The notes under the pieces: model-generated
The model's input: only the letters and a program-made list of their open reading frames with translations
What the model was told of the DNA's origin: nothing
Databases searched by the model: none
Assembly (NCBI RefSeq): GCF_900188435.1
Contig: NZ_FYFA01000001.1
Location: forward strand, 434,001-498,000
Reading direction: 5' to 3'
DNA length: 64,000 bases
Source of the DNA: Marinobacter sp. es.048
GTDB taxonomy: Bacteria > Pseudomonadota > Gammaproteobacteria > Pseudomonadales > Oleiphilaceae
Shown: one piece after another, positions 35,425-43,789 of the stretch
Position numbering within the stretch: the stretch's first letter is position 1
Layout: every line of letters begins with the position of its first letter
Position numbers and translations under genes: made by a program

Positions 35425-37858
35425 AGGGATCTTCCGGCCAGGGATGCTTGGGATACCGACCACGCATGTCCTTGCGCACCTCGGGGTAGGCGTTACGCCA
35501 GAAACTGGCCAGATCTGCGGTGACCGCCAATGGCCGCTGGGCGGGGGACAGCAGATGAATCACCACCGGCACCCGCCCGCCGGCGACGGCAGGGGTTTCA
35601 GTCCAGCCAAACAACGCCTGCAGCTTGGCCGCCAGAACCGGGCCATTGTCCGCGGTGTAGTCCAGACGCACCCGCTGGCCGGTCGGTATGGTCAGGTGCG
35701 TTGGCGCCAGAGTCTGGAGCTTCTGCTGAGTCGGGTAATCAATCAGGCTGTTAAGGGCCGCCAACAGGTCGATCCGGGCCAGATCGGACCAGCGGGTCAT
35801 GCCAACCAGAAACGGTCCAAGCCAGTTCTCCAGATTTTCCAGCAAGGCCGCATCGCTTGTGTCCGGCCAGCCATCATCCGGGAAAGTTTCGGCTAGCAGC
35901 AGCGCACGGCCACGCCACTGGCGACTGTCATCGGTCCAGGGCAGGCTCTCCACTCCCTTTTTCCGGATGGCATTGATCAGACCTTGTTGAACCAGTTCCG
36001 GCTCCACGTGGGCAAGCGGATTCTCCTGCAGCACCAGTTCGCCAAGTTTACGGACACGCCTCGCCACGATCCTACCCTGGCTGTCGTCCCACAGTGCCTC
36101 TTCGATATCGTGGATATGCCCAGCCAGCTCCAGCTCCAGATCCGGAGTGTCCACCGGTGCTGCCAGGTAAATGGTGGCTTCCCTCGCCTTGCCATCCAGC
36201 TCGGCAGCCACCAACCAGTCGTGTCGGGCCAGAGGATCGTCTTCCCGCAGCACCGCACCCTTCCCATTGCTGAGCTGATACCTAGGGGCGTTACCGGGTC
36301 GCCGACGCGCGATACGATCCGGATAAGCCAGGGCCAGCAACCGCCCTACCTCCGTCTCTGAGGGCATTGGCGCGTCAGCCGGAGCCGGCCCGGAGAGCCG
36401 CTTGGCCGACTGACGCACGGCCTTCAGGCGGGCCACATCCAGCGTGCGATCACGTCGCTCGCCGTACAACACACGAATCCGCTCGTGCATATCCGCCCCG
36501 GCGCCGGGGCCCAGAAGATCCCGCTCTCCAAGCAGGGCAGCCAGTGCAGCTGCAGGCCCTCCGAGCCCGATAGAGCGGCCTGTCAGCACCATATGCGCCA
36601 GGCGCGGATGGATTCCCAGTTCACGGGCCGCTTTGCCGTGATCCGTTATAGCCCCGTCTGAATCGATCATATCCAGCCACTGCAACAAGGCCACCGCCTG
36701 TTGCCAATGGGCTGCCGGCGGTTCATCGATCCAGGCAACAGCGGCTGCGTCCCGGGCACCCCATTGGGCCAGCTCCAAAACCAGGGGCGCCAGATCGGCC
36801 TCCAGAATTTCCGGAGGCGTATAGTCCGCCAGTCGGAACTGTTCCGATTCGCTCCACAGGCGATAACAGATGCCCGGCTCAACCCGGCCAGCCCGGCCCT
36901 TGCGCTGTTCCGCCGAGGCCCTGGAGACTCGACCGGTCACCAGACGGGTCATGCCGCTGTTGGGATCAAACACCGCCCGGCGCTGCTGACCGCTGTCGAT
37001 AACAACCCTGACCCCTTCAATGGTCAGACTGGTTTCGGCAAGGGCCGTGGCCAGCACTACCTTGCGTTGGCCTCCCGGAGCGGGTGAAATCGCCTGATCC
37101 TGCTGTTCCGATTTCAGGTTGCCGTAAAGTGGTGCAACCGTCACATGGTCCGGCAGGTTTCCCCGCAATTGCTGCTCCACCCGGCGTATTTCACCGGCGC
37201 CGGGCAGGAAAACCAGCAGGGAGCCGGTTTGATCTCCCAGTGCCTCCTGAATCACCGACGTGACCTGATCCACTATCCGGCCATTGCGGGGCAGCGGCCG
37301 GTAGCGAATAGCTACCGGGAATGTCCGCCCCTCGCTGGAAATTACCGGGACGTCTCCAAGCACCTTGGCGATGGGAGCGGTATCCAGGGTTGCCGACATC
37401 ACCAGAAGCCGCAGATCCTCACGCAACGCCTGCTGGGATTCCCGCACCAGGGCCAGGCCAAGATCCGCCTGTAGCGAACGCTCGTGGAATTCATCAAAGA
37501 TGACTGCCGCGAAGTCCTCCAGCATCGGATCGGCCTGGATCAACCGGGTCAGAATGCCCTCGGTCACTACTTCAATGCGGGTGGCGCCGGAAACCCGGGT
37601 GTCCAGCCGGGTGCGATAACCCACGGTCTGGCCGGGCTTCTCATCCAGTTGCCTGGCCATAAACCGGGCCGCGGATCGGGCCGCCAGGCGTCGGGGTTCC
37701 AGCATCAGGATCTTGCCGTCACCGCGCCAAGCGGCATCCAAAAGAGCTAGGGGGACACGAGTGGTTTTACCGGCACCTGGCGGGGCCTGCAACAACACAG
37801 TACTGGTTTGTTCCAGGACCTTGTCCAGCTCTGGAAGGATGGCGTCGATAGGGAGCAT
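35378..37858 (-). CDS. hrpB: ATP-dependent helicase HrpB
   Basis: 826 residues, the normal size for HrpB. DEAH-box motifs: Walker A LLQAPPGAGKTTRVPLA, motif II VIFDEFHERSLQ, motif III VMSATLD, and motif VI RKGRAGRVEPGICYRL. The C-terminal HrpB domain with KHPWPEDPFTA at the end is present. It is a cytoplasmic DExH-box RNA helicase whose physiological role is not well defined. It lies 22 bases after sco in the same direction and may be read through from the oxidase assembly operon. Confidence 0.93.
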   Translation of the reverse strand: MLPIDAILPELDKVLEQTSTVLLQAPPGAGKTTRVPLALLDAAWRGDGKILMLEPRRLAARSAARFMARQLDEKPGQTVGYRTRLDTRVSGATRIEVVTEGILTRLIQADPMLEDFAAVIFDEFHERSLQADLGLALVRESQQALREDLRLLVMSATLDTAPIAKVLGDVPVISSEGRTFPVAIRYRPLPRNGRIVDQVTSVIQEALGDQTGSLLVFLPGAGEIRRVEQQLRGNLPDHVTVAPLYGNLKSEQQDQAISPAPGGQRKVVLATALAETSLTIEGVRVVIDSGQQRRAVFDPNSGMTRLVTGRVSRASAEQRKGRAGRVEPGICYRLWSESEQFRLADYTPPEILEADLAPLVLELAQWGARDAAAVAWIDEPPAAHWQQAVALLQWLDMIDSDGAITDHGKAARELGIHPRLAHMVLTGRSIGLGGPAAALAALLGERDLLGPGAGADMHERIRVLYGERRDRTLDVARLKAVRQSAKRLSGPAPADAPMPSETEVGRLLALAYPDRIARRRPGNAPRYQLSNGKGAVLREDDPLARHDWLVAAELDGKAREATIYLAAPVDTPDLELELAGHIHDIEEALWDDSQGRIVARRVRKLGELVLQENPLAHVEPELVQQGLINAIRKKGVESLPWTDDSRQWRGRALLLAETFPDDGWPDTSDAALLENLENWLGPFLVGMTRWSDLARIDLLAALNSLIDYPTQQKLQTLAPTHLTIPTGQRVRLDYTADNGPVLAAKLQALFGWTETPAVAGGRVPVVIHLLSPAQRPLAVTADLASFWRNAYPEVRKDMRGRYPKHPWPEDPFTAEAQQGTKKRPAR

Positions 37859-37880
37859 CGGGTTCCGGGTTTTTGAGGCT

Positions 37881-38552
37881 TTAGGAGCTCACCCGGTCAC
37901 GATTGGCCTTCGCCCACTGGTAGATCCGCTCGAAGGCCTCGGCCAGGTTGTGCGGATTATGGGGCGGCTGGATCACGGCAGCGAGTTCGCCATCGGGGTT
38001 CAGCAGGGCGAAGTGGCCGCTGTGGTCCACCAGCAGTTCGCCATCGACCTGCCGGTGCACAAACACCGCGCTCAGGCTCTTGGCCAGGTCCCGGAGGGTA
38101 TCGAGATCCCCGGTCAGGCCGTGGAAGTTCTCACCGAAGAAATCGGTGTAGGCTTTGAGTTTTTCCGGCGTATCGTGTTCCGGATCGGCGCTGACCAGCA
38201 GATAGTCAGGCTGGGGCAGTTCCTTCGACAGCAGCTTGTCGGTCTGGCGCAAATTGGCCATGGCTGCCGGGCAGATATCCGGGCAATTGGTATAGCCCAC
38301 GAACGCAAATGTCCAACGCCCCCTAAGACTTTCCCGAGTGACCGTTTCACCGTTCTCATCCATCAACGTGAATTCCGCCAGCTGCCGGGGCTGGTCATAG
38401 ACATAGGTGTTGAAATCCGTCAGCTCCGGCGCCGGAATCGGTTCCTCGTTGCCCACCAGGAACACCTGGCGGCCAACAACCAAGCCGAAGATCAGAACAA
38501 TGATTAGCAGCAGGCAAAACAGCGTAAGGCGAATAGAGCTGGACGTTTTCAT
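37881..38552 (-). CDS. SCO1/SenC copper chaperone for cytochrome c oxidase
   Basis: 223 residues with one N-terminal transmembrane anchor (about 9-28) and a periplasmic thioredoxin-like domain. The copper site is complete: CxxxC in YTNCPDICPAAM and His in LLVDHSGHFALL. It delivers copper to the CuA centre of subunit II. It follows ctaB (8 bases) within the oxidase assembly cluster, which fits this role. Confidence 0.92.
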   Translation of the reverse strand: MKTSSSIRLTLFCLLLIIVLIFGLVVGRQVFLVGNEEPIPAPELTDFNTYVYDQPRQLAEFTLMDENGETVTRESLRGRWTFAFVGYTNCPDICPAAMANLRQTDKLLSKELPQPDYLLVSADPEHDTPEKLKAYTDFFGENFHGLTGDLDTLRDLAKSLSAVFVHRQVDGELLVDHSGHFALLNPDGELAAVIQPPHNPHNLAEAFERIYQWAKANRDRVSS

Positions 38553-38560
38553 GGATCGAC

Positions 38561-39481
38561 TCAGAAAAACACAAAATGATCCACAAGCAATACCACAAAC
38601 AGGGCCATGAGGTAAGTGATGGAATACTTGAAGGTATTCAGGGCCACCCGCCGGTCATCCCCCTTCAACAGCCGCACGGCGTACTGCAGGAAGCGGAGGC
38701 CAAGGGCCAGGGCGCCGACCAGGTAAATCCCGCCGGACATGCCTGTGACAAAAGGTAGCAGACTGACCGCCAGCAACATCAGGGTGTAGAGCAGGATGTG
38801 AAGTTCGGTGAACTTGTTGCCATGGGTTACCGGCAGCATTGGAATACCCGCCTTGGCGTATTCTTCCTTACGGTGAATTGCCAGGGCCCAGAAATGGGGT
38901 GGCGTCCAGGCGAAGATGATGAGCACCAACAACAACGCATGGCCTTCAACCTGGCCAGTGACCGCGGTCCAGCCGAGTAGCGGCGGCATGGCGCCGGCCA
39001 GTCCGCCAATGGTGATGTTCTGGGGCGTGGCCCGCTTGAGGAACAGGGTATAGACACCGGCATAGCCGACCAGGGAGGCGAGGGTCAGCCAGGCGGTAAG
39101 GTGATTCACCTGCCACATCAGCACAGCCATACCAACACACGCAAGAATGGTCGCAAACAGAACAGCATCCAGGGGTGAAATCTTGCCTGTGGCCACCGGT
39201 CGCTTGCGGGTACGGGCCATAACCGTGTCGATTTTCTGGTCCACCACGTGGTTAACCACAGCCGCAGCGCCGGCCAGCAGGGCAATTCCGAGATTACCCC
39301 ACACCAGCACGCCCCAGCCAGGTACTCCAGGGGCTGCCAGCAGCATGCCGATCACCGAGGTGAGTATCATCAGCGCTACCACCCGAGGCTTGGTCAGCTC
39401 CAGGTAGTCACGCCAGGAAATGGTTGTTCTGGAGTCGCTCGCAATTGCCTGGGCCGGCAGCGCTTCCACTTGCTCGCTCAT
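38561..39481 (-). CDS. ctaB: Protoheme IX farnesyltransferase (heme O synthase)
   Basis: 306 residues, about nine membrane helices of the UbiA fold. The prenyl-diphosphate-binding motifs are NHVVDQKIDTVMARTRKRP (N/DxxxD type) and the second acidic site near YAKAGIPMLPVTHG. It adds a farnesyl group to haem B to make haem O. The start codon overlaps the stop of ctaA (ATGA), so the two enzymes of the haem A pathway are translationally coupled. Synonym cyoE. Confidence 0.95.
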   Translation of the reverse strand: MSEQVEALPAQAIASDSRTTISWRDYLELTKPRVVALMILTSVIGMLLAAPGVPGWGVLVWGNLGIALLAGAAAVVNHVVDQKIDTVMARTRKRPVATGKISPLDAVLFATILACVGMAVLMWQVNHLTAWLTLASLVGYAGVYTLFLKRATPQNITIGGLAGAMPPLLGWTAVTGQVEGHALLLVLIIFAWTPPHFWALAIHRKEEYAKAGIPMLPVTHGNKFTELHILLYTLMLLAVSLLPFVTGMSGGIYLVGALALGLRFLQYAVRLLKGDDRRVALNTFKYSITYLMALFVVLLVDHFVFF

Positions 39482-40581
39482 GCCGTAACCTCCTGGTTCA
39501 TTGTTGTTGTGTGTGTTGCCGGGATGCTATGTGGTTTGAGTAATAGCTGATGCCGCCAGATCAGGTGAATGACTGACAGAAGCAGACCTGCGCCCATGGC
39601 GTTGTGGGCCACGGCGATGGACAGGGGAATATGGAAAATCACGTTGGCCAGACCCAACAGGATCTGAACACCCAGCAGGACCGCCACCAGCCGGATGGCG
39701 TTATCCAGGCGGGAATCACCACGTCGCCGCCACATCAACGCCAGTAAAGCGGTGAAATAGACCAGCACCAGCATGGCACCGAGCCTGTGAGTGACATGAA
39801 TGGCCACCCGGCCATCCGCCGTCAGCTGGCCACCCAGGTAGTTCGGACCCACGTGCTGGGTCACGTCAAAGCCGTGCCGAAAATCCATGCCCTCAGGCCA
39901 CCACTGGCCCTGACAGGTAGGCAGATCGGTACAGGCAACGGCCGCGTAGTTGGCTGCTGTCCAGGCCCCCAGGGCGATCTGCATCACCACTAACAGCAGC
40001 CCGCCATAGAGCCAGGGCCGAAAACCGGACAGGGCATTGGATGGCGGGGGCTCCCGATCCTTTGTCTGCCTGGCCTGACGTCGCAGCCTGAAGGCCAGCA
40101 GCGTCAGGAGACTCAGTGTTGTAAAGCCGCCGAGCAAGTGCAGCGCCACCACCTGGGGCCACAATTTCAGGGTCACCGTCCACATGCCGAAAGCGCCCTG
40201 AAGAATGATGAAACCGGCGATAAACAAAGGCAGCTTTACCGGAACACCCTGGCGCCGGTTACGAACCGCGTAGGCTGCCAGGCCGAACACCACCAGCCCC
40301 AAGGTGCCGGCGGCGTAACGGTGGATCATTTCGGGCCAGCCTTTCTGCACATCCACCGGCGTATCGGGAAAACGGGCATTCGCGATGGCAATATTCGATT
40401 CGCTCTGAGGCACCGTGAGAAAACCATAGCACCCGGGCCAGTCAGGACACCCCAGCCCCGCGTGCACCAGACGGGTCCAGGCACCCAGCATGATCACGAC
40501 AACCGCCAGCAAAACGGCAAAAGTCGCCCATTTTGCCATCTTGTGGGCCGCCGTGGATGGGGAAACAGGTGACTGATTCAA
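39478..40581 (-). CDS. ctaA: Heme A synthase CtaA
   Basis: 367 residues, TTG start at 40579-40581 with GGAGAG six bases upstream. Eight membrane helices in two four-helix halves. Conserved haem-binding and catalytic elements include GAWTRLVHAGLGCPDWPGCYG, WPEMIHRYAAG, LHLLGGF, IALGAWTAANYAAVACTDLP, IHVTHRLGAM and IAVAHNAMGAGLL. The paired Cys in each loop are also present (GLGCPDWPGC, ACTDLPTC). It oxidises the haem O methyl group to a formyl. Part of the assembly cluster. Confidence 0.95.
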   Translation of the reverse strand: MNQSPVSPSTAAHKMAKWATFAVLLAVVVIMLGAWTRLVHAGLGCPDWPGCYGFLTVPQSESNIAIANARFPDTPVDVQKGWPEMIHRYAAGTLGLVVFGLAAYAVRNRRQGVPVKLPLFIAGFIILQGAFGMWTVTLKLWPQVVALHLLGGFTTLSLLTLLAFRLRRQARQTKDREPPPSNALSGFRPWLYGGLLLVVMQIALGAWTAANYAAVACTDLPTCQGQWWPEGMDFRHGFDVTQHVGPNYLGGQLTADGRVAIHVTHRLGAMLVLVYFTALLALMWRRRGDSRLDNAIRLVAVLLGVQILLGLANVIFHIPLSIAVAHNAMGAGLLLSVIHLIWRHQLLLKPHSIPATHTTTMNQEVTA

Positions 40582-40603
40582 GTCTGACTCTCCGCTCTGG
40601 CCA

Positions 40604-41254
40604 TTAACCGATCTGTGACAGTTTGAGCAGGTGTTTCAGGTCCTCCAGCATATCCTTGCCGGTATGCTCGGAACCGTAATGCATCATTACATTACCGAAC
40701 GGATCAACCAGAAGGATGCGCGGCTCCGCTTCCGGATTGATACCTGATGGCCAGTCAGGCCGGGTACCCGCCGCAGGAACAAGACGCTCCATGGAGCTGT
40801 ATTCGGCAGACCACCGCGCCTGCAGATCGGAGGGCACACTTCCCAATGCGGCAGCCCTTGAGACTCGGTTGGCGTTCTTGCCAAGGGCGATATTCACCTG
40901 CCTGGCCAGATAGAGCAGCTCTTCACACTGACTACCACACTGGCCGGCGGCCACAATCATAAGCCAGTCCGGATCGATTTTGTCCGGGCCAAAGCGTTCT
41001 GCCAGAGGGGTACCGGAAGCCGTTTCGAGATTGAGCGTTGAGACCGGAGCCACTGGCTGAAGCAAAACGCCGTTATTGGTGTGGCCGGCCGGGTTCAGCC
41101 AGCCGGTGTAAAACATGATGGTTGCGACAATCATCGGGCCAAAACCCAGCGCAAACAGCAGGAACGCCGTACGGCGACCGCGACGGGCCTGCTCTGGTGT
41201 GGGCCCTTCGTTCTGTTCCTGGCCGGATATCCGGTTAGCCATTGTCATTGTCAT
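40604..41254 (-). CDS. Membrane-anchored thioredoxin-like cytochrome oxidase assembly protein
   Basis: 216 residues starting MTMTMANRISGQEQ; ATG at 41252-41254 with AGGAG six bases upstream. One transmembrane helix (about 30-50) precedes a periplasmic domain with SCO-like topology. A CxxxC pair (AGQCGSQCEELL) could bind copper or act in thiol exchange; the downstream His of true SCO proteins is not clear. It overlaps the end of surf1 by 20 bases and precedes ctaA by 22, placing it firmly in the oxidase assembly operon. Confidence 0.8.
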   Translation of the reverse strand: MTMTMANRISGQEQNEGPTPEQARRGRRTAFLLFALGFGPMIVATIMFYTGWLNPAGHTNNGVLLQPVAPVSTLNLETASGTPLAERFGPDKIDPDWLMIVAAGQCGSQCEELLYLARQVNIALGKNANRVSRAAALGSVPSDLQARWSAEYSSMERLVPAAGTRPDWPSGINPEAEPRILLVDPFGNVMMHYGSEHTGKDMLEDLKHLLKLSQIG

Positions 41255-41972
41255 TATTGGCTCCTGTCTTTCGGTAACTCGCCACTATAGTCAATATAGT
41301 CAGCGCCACGGCCAGCGCAAACCATTGCGTGGCATATCCGTAATGGGTTTGTGGCCCCATCAGGTCCGGTTCCCAGTCAGCCCGGTAAGCGCCCGGTTGC
41401 CGATTGCCGGCAAGTCGTACTATTTTGTCGGGAAAATCCGGAATCTCCTTTCGAGCGGCCTCCTCCGACAGACTCTGTACCCGCCGGGGCCACTGACCGC
41501 CTGCCTCTGGCTGATCCACCAGCACCGGCGGCACTGGATAATCACTGATCCGTCCTTTCAGGGTAAAAATCCCTTCCGGCGTTTCCAGCTGCGGGAGCTG
41601 ATCCCGGGTTCGCGGAGCCTGAACCCAACCGCGATTGACCACCACCGGCGGCCCCTCCAGAGGACGAAACTCTGTCAGGACTTCATAACCCGGGATGCCA
41701 TCACGGGTCCGGTTATCCAGGAGCCAGTTTCGGCTTCCGTACATTCCCGTCAGTGTCAGAGGCCGACCACGGGTCAGATCACCGGACACCATATCCTGCC
41801 AGGCCCGGTTTTCCGCTTCCTGCTGCCACTGGTCCAGCAGAAGCTGTTTTTCTTCCGCCCGATTCAGCTGCCAGACACCGAGGCCTATAAGTATGGGCAG
41901 GAAGACGCCACTGAACACCAGCAATCGCCAGTCAAAGTGCCATTGACGGTGTTGGCCCTGCGAATCAGACAT
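41235..41972 (-). CDS. SURF1-family cytochrome oxidase assembly protein
   Basis: 245 residues with N- and C-terminal transmembrane helices (about 13-33 and 215-235) flanking a periplasmic beta-rich domain, as in SURF1/Shy1. Family motifs GVWQLNRAEEKQLLL, RPLTLTGMY and VLVNRGWVQAPR are seen, and MGPQTHYGYATQWFALA precedes the last helix. It helps insert haem A into subunit I. It is the first gene of the second half of the cluster, divergent from the small twin-helix gene. Confidence 0.92.
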   Translation of the reverse strand: MSDSQGQHRQWHFDWRLLVFSGVFLPILIGLGVWQLNRAEEKQLLLDQWQQEAENRAWQDMVSGDLTRGRPLTLTGMYGSRNWLLDNRTRDGIPGYEVLTEFRPLEGPPVVVNRGWVQAPRTRDQLPQLETPEGIFTLKGRISDYPVPPVLVDQPEAGGQWPRRVQSLSEEAARKEIPDFPDKIVRLAGNRQPGAYRADWEPDLMGPQTHYGYATQWFALAVALTILTIVASYRKTGANNDNDNG

Positions 41973-42052
41973 GCTCTGCTATAGTGACCTCAACGGGTCT
42001 GGAACCTGTTTCTGCCCGTACATTCACTGCACCAACAAAAACAGGAACTCCC

Positions 42053-42256
42053 ATGCTCAAGGGCTTTATCGTTTTTTTGATGCTTGCCGTCGTGGTGAGT
42101 CTGTTCAGTGGCCTGTTCTTTCTCATCAAGGATGGCGGCAAAACCAACCGGGTGGTGAACTCCCTGGCGGTACGGGTCACACTCAGCATACTGCTCCTGG
42201 CGGTCATTCTGATTGCGCTTTGGCAGGGCGCCCTGACATTGAACCCGACGCCCTGA
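42053..42256 (+). CDS. Twin-transmembrane protein (DUF2909-like)
   Basis: 67 residues, MLKGFIVFLMLAVVVSLFSG..., ATG at 42053 with AGGA upstream. Two hydrophobic helices (about 3-24 and 43-61) are joined by a polar loop containing GGKTNRVVNSLAVR. Proteins of this type are regularly encoded inside aa3 oxidase clusters. Here it lies on the opposite strand between coxC and surf1, so it divides the cluster into two transcription units. Role unknown, probably oxidase assembly. Confidence 0.75.
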   Translation: MLKGFIVFLMLAVVVSLFSGLFFLIKDGGKTNRVVNSLAVRVTLSILLLAVILIALWQGALTLNPTP

Positions 42257-42267
42257 TCAGCCTTTTT

Positions 42268-43155
42268 TCAGAGAATGTAGACAAAGACAAAGAGACCAAG
42301 CCACACCACGTCCACAAAGTGCCAGTACCAGGCCGCCGCTTCAAACCCGAAGTGATTATCGGCCGTGAAGTGGCCTTTGTTTATGCGAATCAGCATGATG
42401 ATCAACATCAGTGACCCTAGAATCACATGCGCCCCGTGGAAGCCTGTCAGCATGAAGAAGGTGCTGCCGTAGATCCCGGACTGCAGAGTCAGGTCGAGGT
42501 CCTGGTAGGCGTGCATGTACTCGTAGCCCTGTACAAACACGAACACGATGGCCAGCGCGATTGTCAGGGCGAGCCAGAGCTTGGTTTTCGCCCGATTGCC
42601 GGCCTTCAGGGCATGGTGAGCCACGGTTACCGTGAAGGAAGATGTCACCAGCAGAATGGTATTCATTAACGGCAGGCCCCAGGCACTGATGACCTCTTTG
42701 GGTCCGGGGTAGGCCTCCGGGCTAGGGTTATTGATGAGAGGCCAGCTCGACTGAAAGCCTTCCCACAGCATGTTGGAGGAACCCCGGTCGCCCTCGCCAC
42801 CCAGCCAGGGCACAGCGAATACTCGAACGTAAAACAGGGCCCCGAAAAACGCGGCGAAGAACATCACTTCCGAGAAAATAAACCAACTCATGCCCCAGCG
42901 GAAAGAACGATCCATCTGCGGACTGTACAGCCCGGCCCGGCTTTCCTTGATGACGTTCCCGAACCAGCCGAACAACATGTACGCCATGATGATGGCGCCA
43001 ATCATGAACATGATCCAGGCACCGGTGGTGCTCTCGCCCTGCTTGCCGTTGACCATGATGGCCGCAACCCCATAGAGGGTCACGCCGAGGCCAACCGTCG
43101 CAATGATGGGCCACTTGCTCTGTTCCGGAACGTAATAGGTCTGGTTTTCCGCCAT
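42268..43155 (-). CDS. coxC: Cytochrome c oxidase subunit III
   Basis: 295 residues with seven hydrophobic helices. Signature segments MSWFIFSEVMFFAAFFGALFYVR, LLVTSSFTVTVAHHAL, YEYMHAYQDLDLTLQSGIYGSTFFMLTGFHGAHVILG and AAWYWHFVDVVWLGLFV are characteristic. Like other proteobacterial subunit III proteins it has a long loop (about 105-150) before the third helix. It stabilises the proton-pumping catalytic subunit. Follows cox11 by 16 bases. Synonym ctaE. Confidence 0.95.
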   Translation of the reverse strand: MAENQTYYVPEQSKWPIIATVGLGVTLYGVAAIMVNGKQGESTTGAWIMFMIGAIIMAYMLFGWFGNVIKESRAGLYSPQMDRSFRWGMSWFIFSEVMFFAAFFGALFYVRVFAVPWLGGEGDRGSSNMLWEGFQSSWPLINNPSPEAYPGPKEVISAWGLPLMNTILLVTSSFTVTVAHHALKAGNRAKTKLWLALTIALAIVFVFVQGYEYMHAYQDLDLTLQSGIYGSTFFMLTGFHGAHVILGSLMLIIMLIRINKGHFTADNHFGFEAAAWYWHFVDVVWLGLFVFVYIL

Positions 43156-43171
43156 GACAGTCTCCGATGGC

Positions 43172-43774
43172 TTATCCGTTATCGTTTGTTGTTGTGTCTT
43201 TCCGGGAAGTTTGCGTTACCGCCGGCTGCATGCCCTGATCGTAAAGCGTATAGGACAGGGTGAGTTTCGTGATGTGCGCCGGCAGGTCTTTATCGACGAT
43301 AAAAATCAGGGGCATTTCAGTGCTTTCGCCGGCTTCAAGCGGTTGCTGGTTGAAACAGAAGCACTCGGTCTTGTGGAAGTAGAGCGTGCCTTCTGAGGGC
43401 GCAAGGCTGGGAACCGCCTGCCCGACCATCGGCTCGGCCGTGGGGTTCTCGGCATAGAAGTTCACCGTCGTCGGCTCCCCGGGGTGCACATCAACAGAAC
43501 GCACGACCGGGCGAAACTTCCACGTCATTCCCGGGCCATTGGAAGCGAGAAACTGTACTTTCACCGTCCGAGTCATGTCCGCTTCGGCCACCTCGGTGGA
43601 TTCGTATCGCCCACCGGTCTTGCCGTTGATCCCGGTAATCTCGCAGAACACGTCGTACAGGGGCACCATGGCAAATCCAAAGGCGAACATGCCGACCACG
43701 CTGGCCATGCACCAGCCCACGACCCGGGCGTTGCTCCGGGGCGCGACTGCCTTTTTTGCCTGCTGATCCGCCAT
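43172..43774 (-). CDS. ctaG: Cytochrome c oxidase assembly protein CtaG/Cox11
   Basis: 200 residues from MADQQAKKAVAPRSNARVVG (ATG at 43772-43774; GGAG nine bases upstream). One membrane helix (about 20-42) with PLYDVFCEITGINGKTGG immediately after, then a periplasmic Ig-like domain. The copper-binding CxC-type motif is FHKTECFCFNQQPL. Cox11 inserts CuB into subunit I. Gene order ctaD-cox11-coxC is the standard one for this cluster. Confidence 0.95.
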   Translation of the reverse strand: MADQQAKKAVAPRSNARVVGWCMASVVGMFAFGFAMVPLYDVFCEITGINGKTGGRYESTEVAEADMTRTVKVQFLASNGPGMTWKFRPVVRSVDVHPGEPTTVNFYAENPTAEPMVGQAVPSLAPSEGTLYFHKTECFCFNQQPLEAGESTEMPLIFIVDKDLPAHITKLTLSYTLYDQGMQPAVTQTSRKDTTTNDNG

Positions 43775-43789
43775 GGCCACGTACTCCGG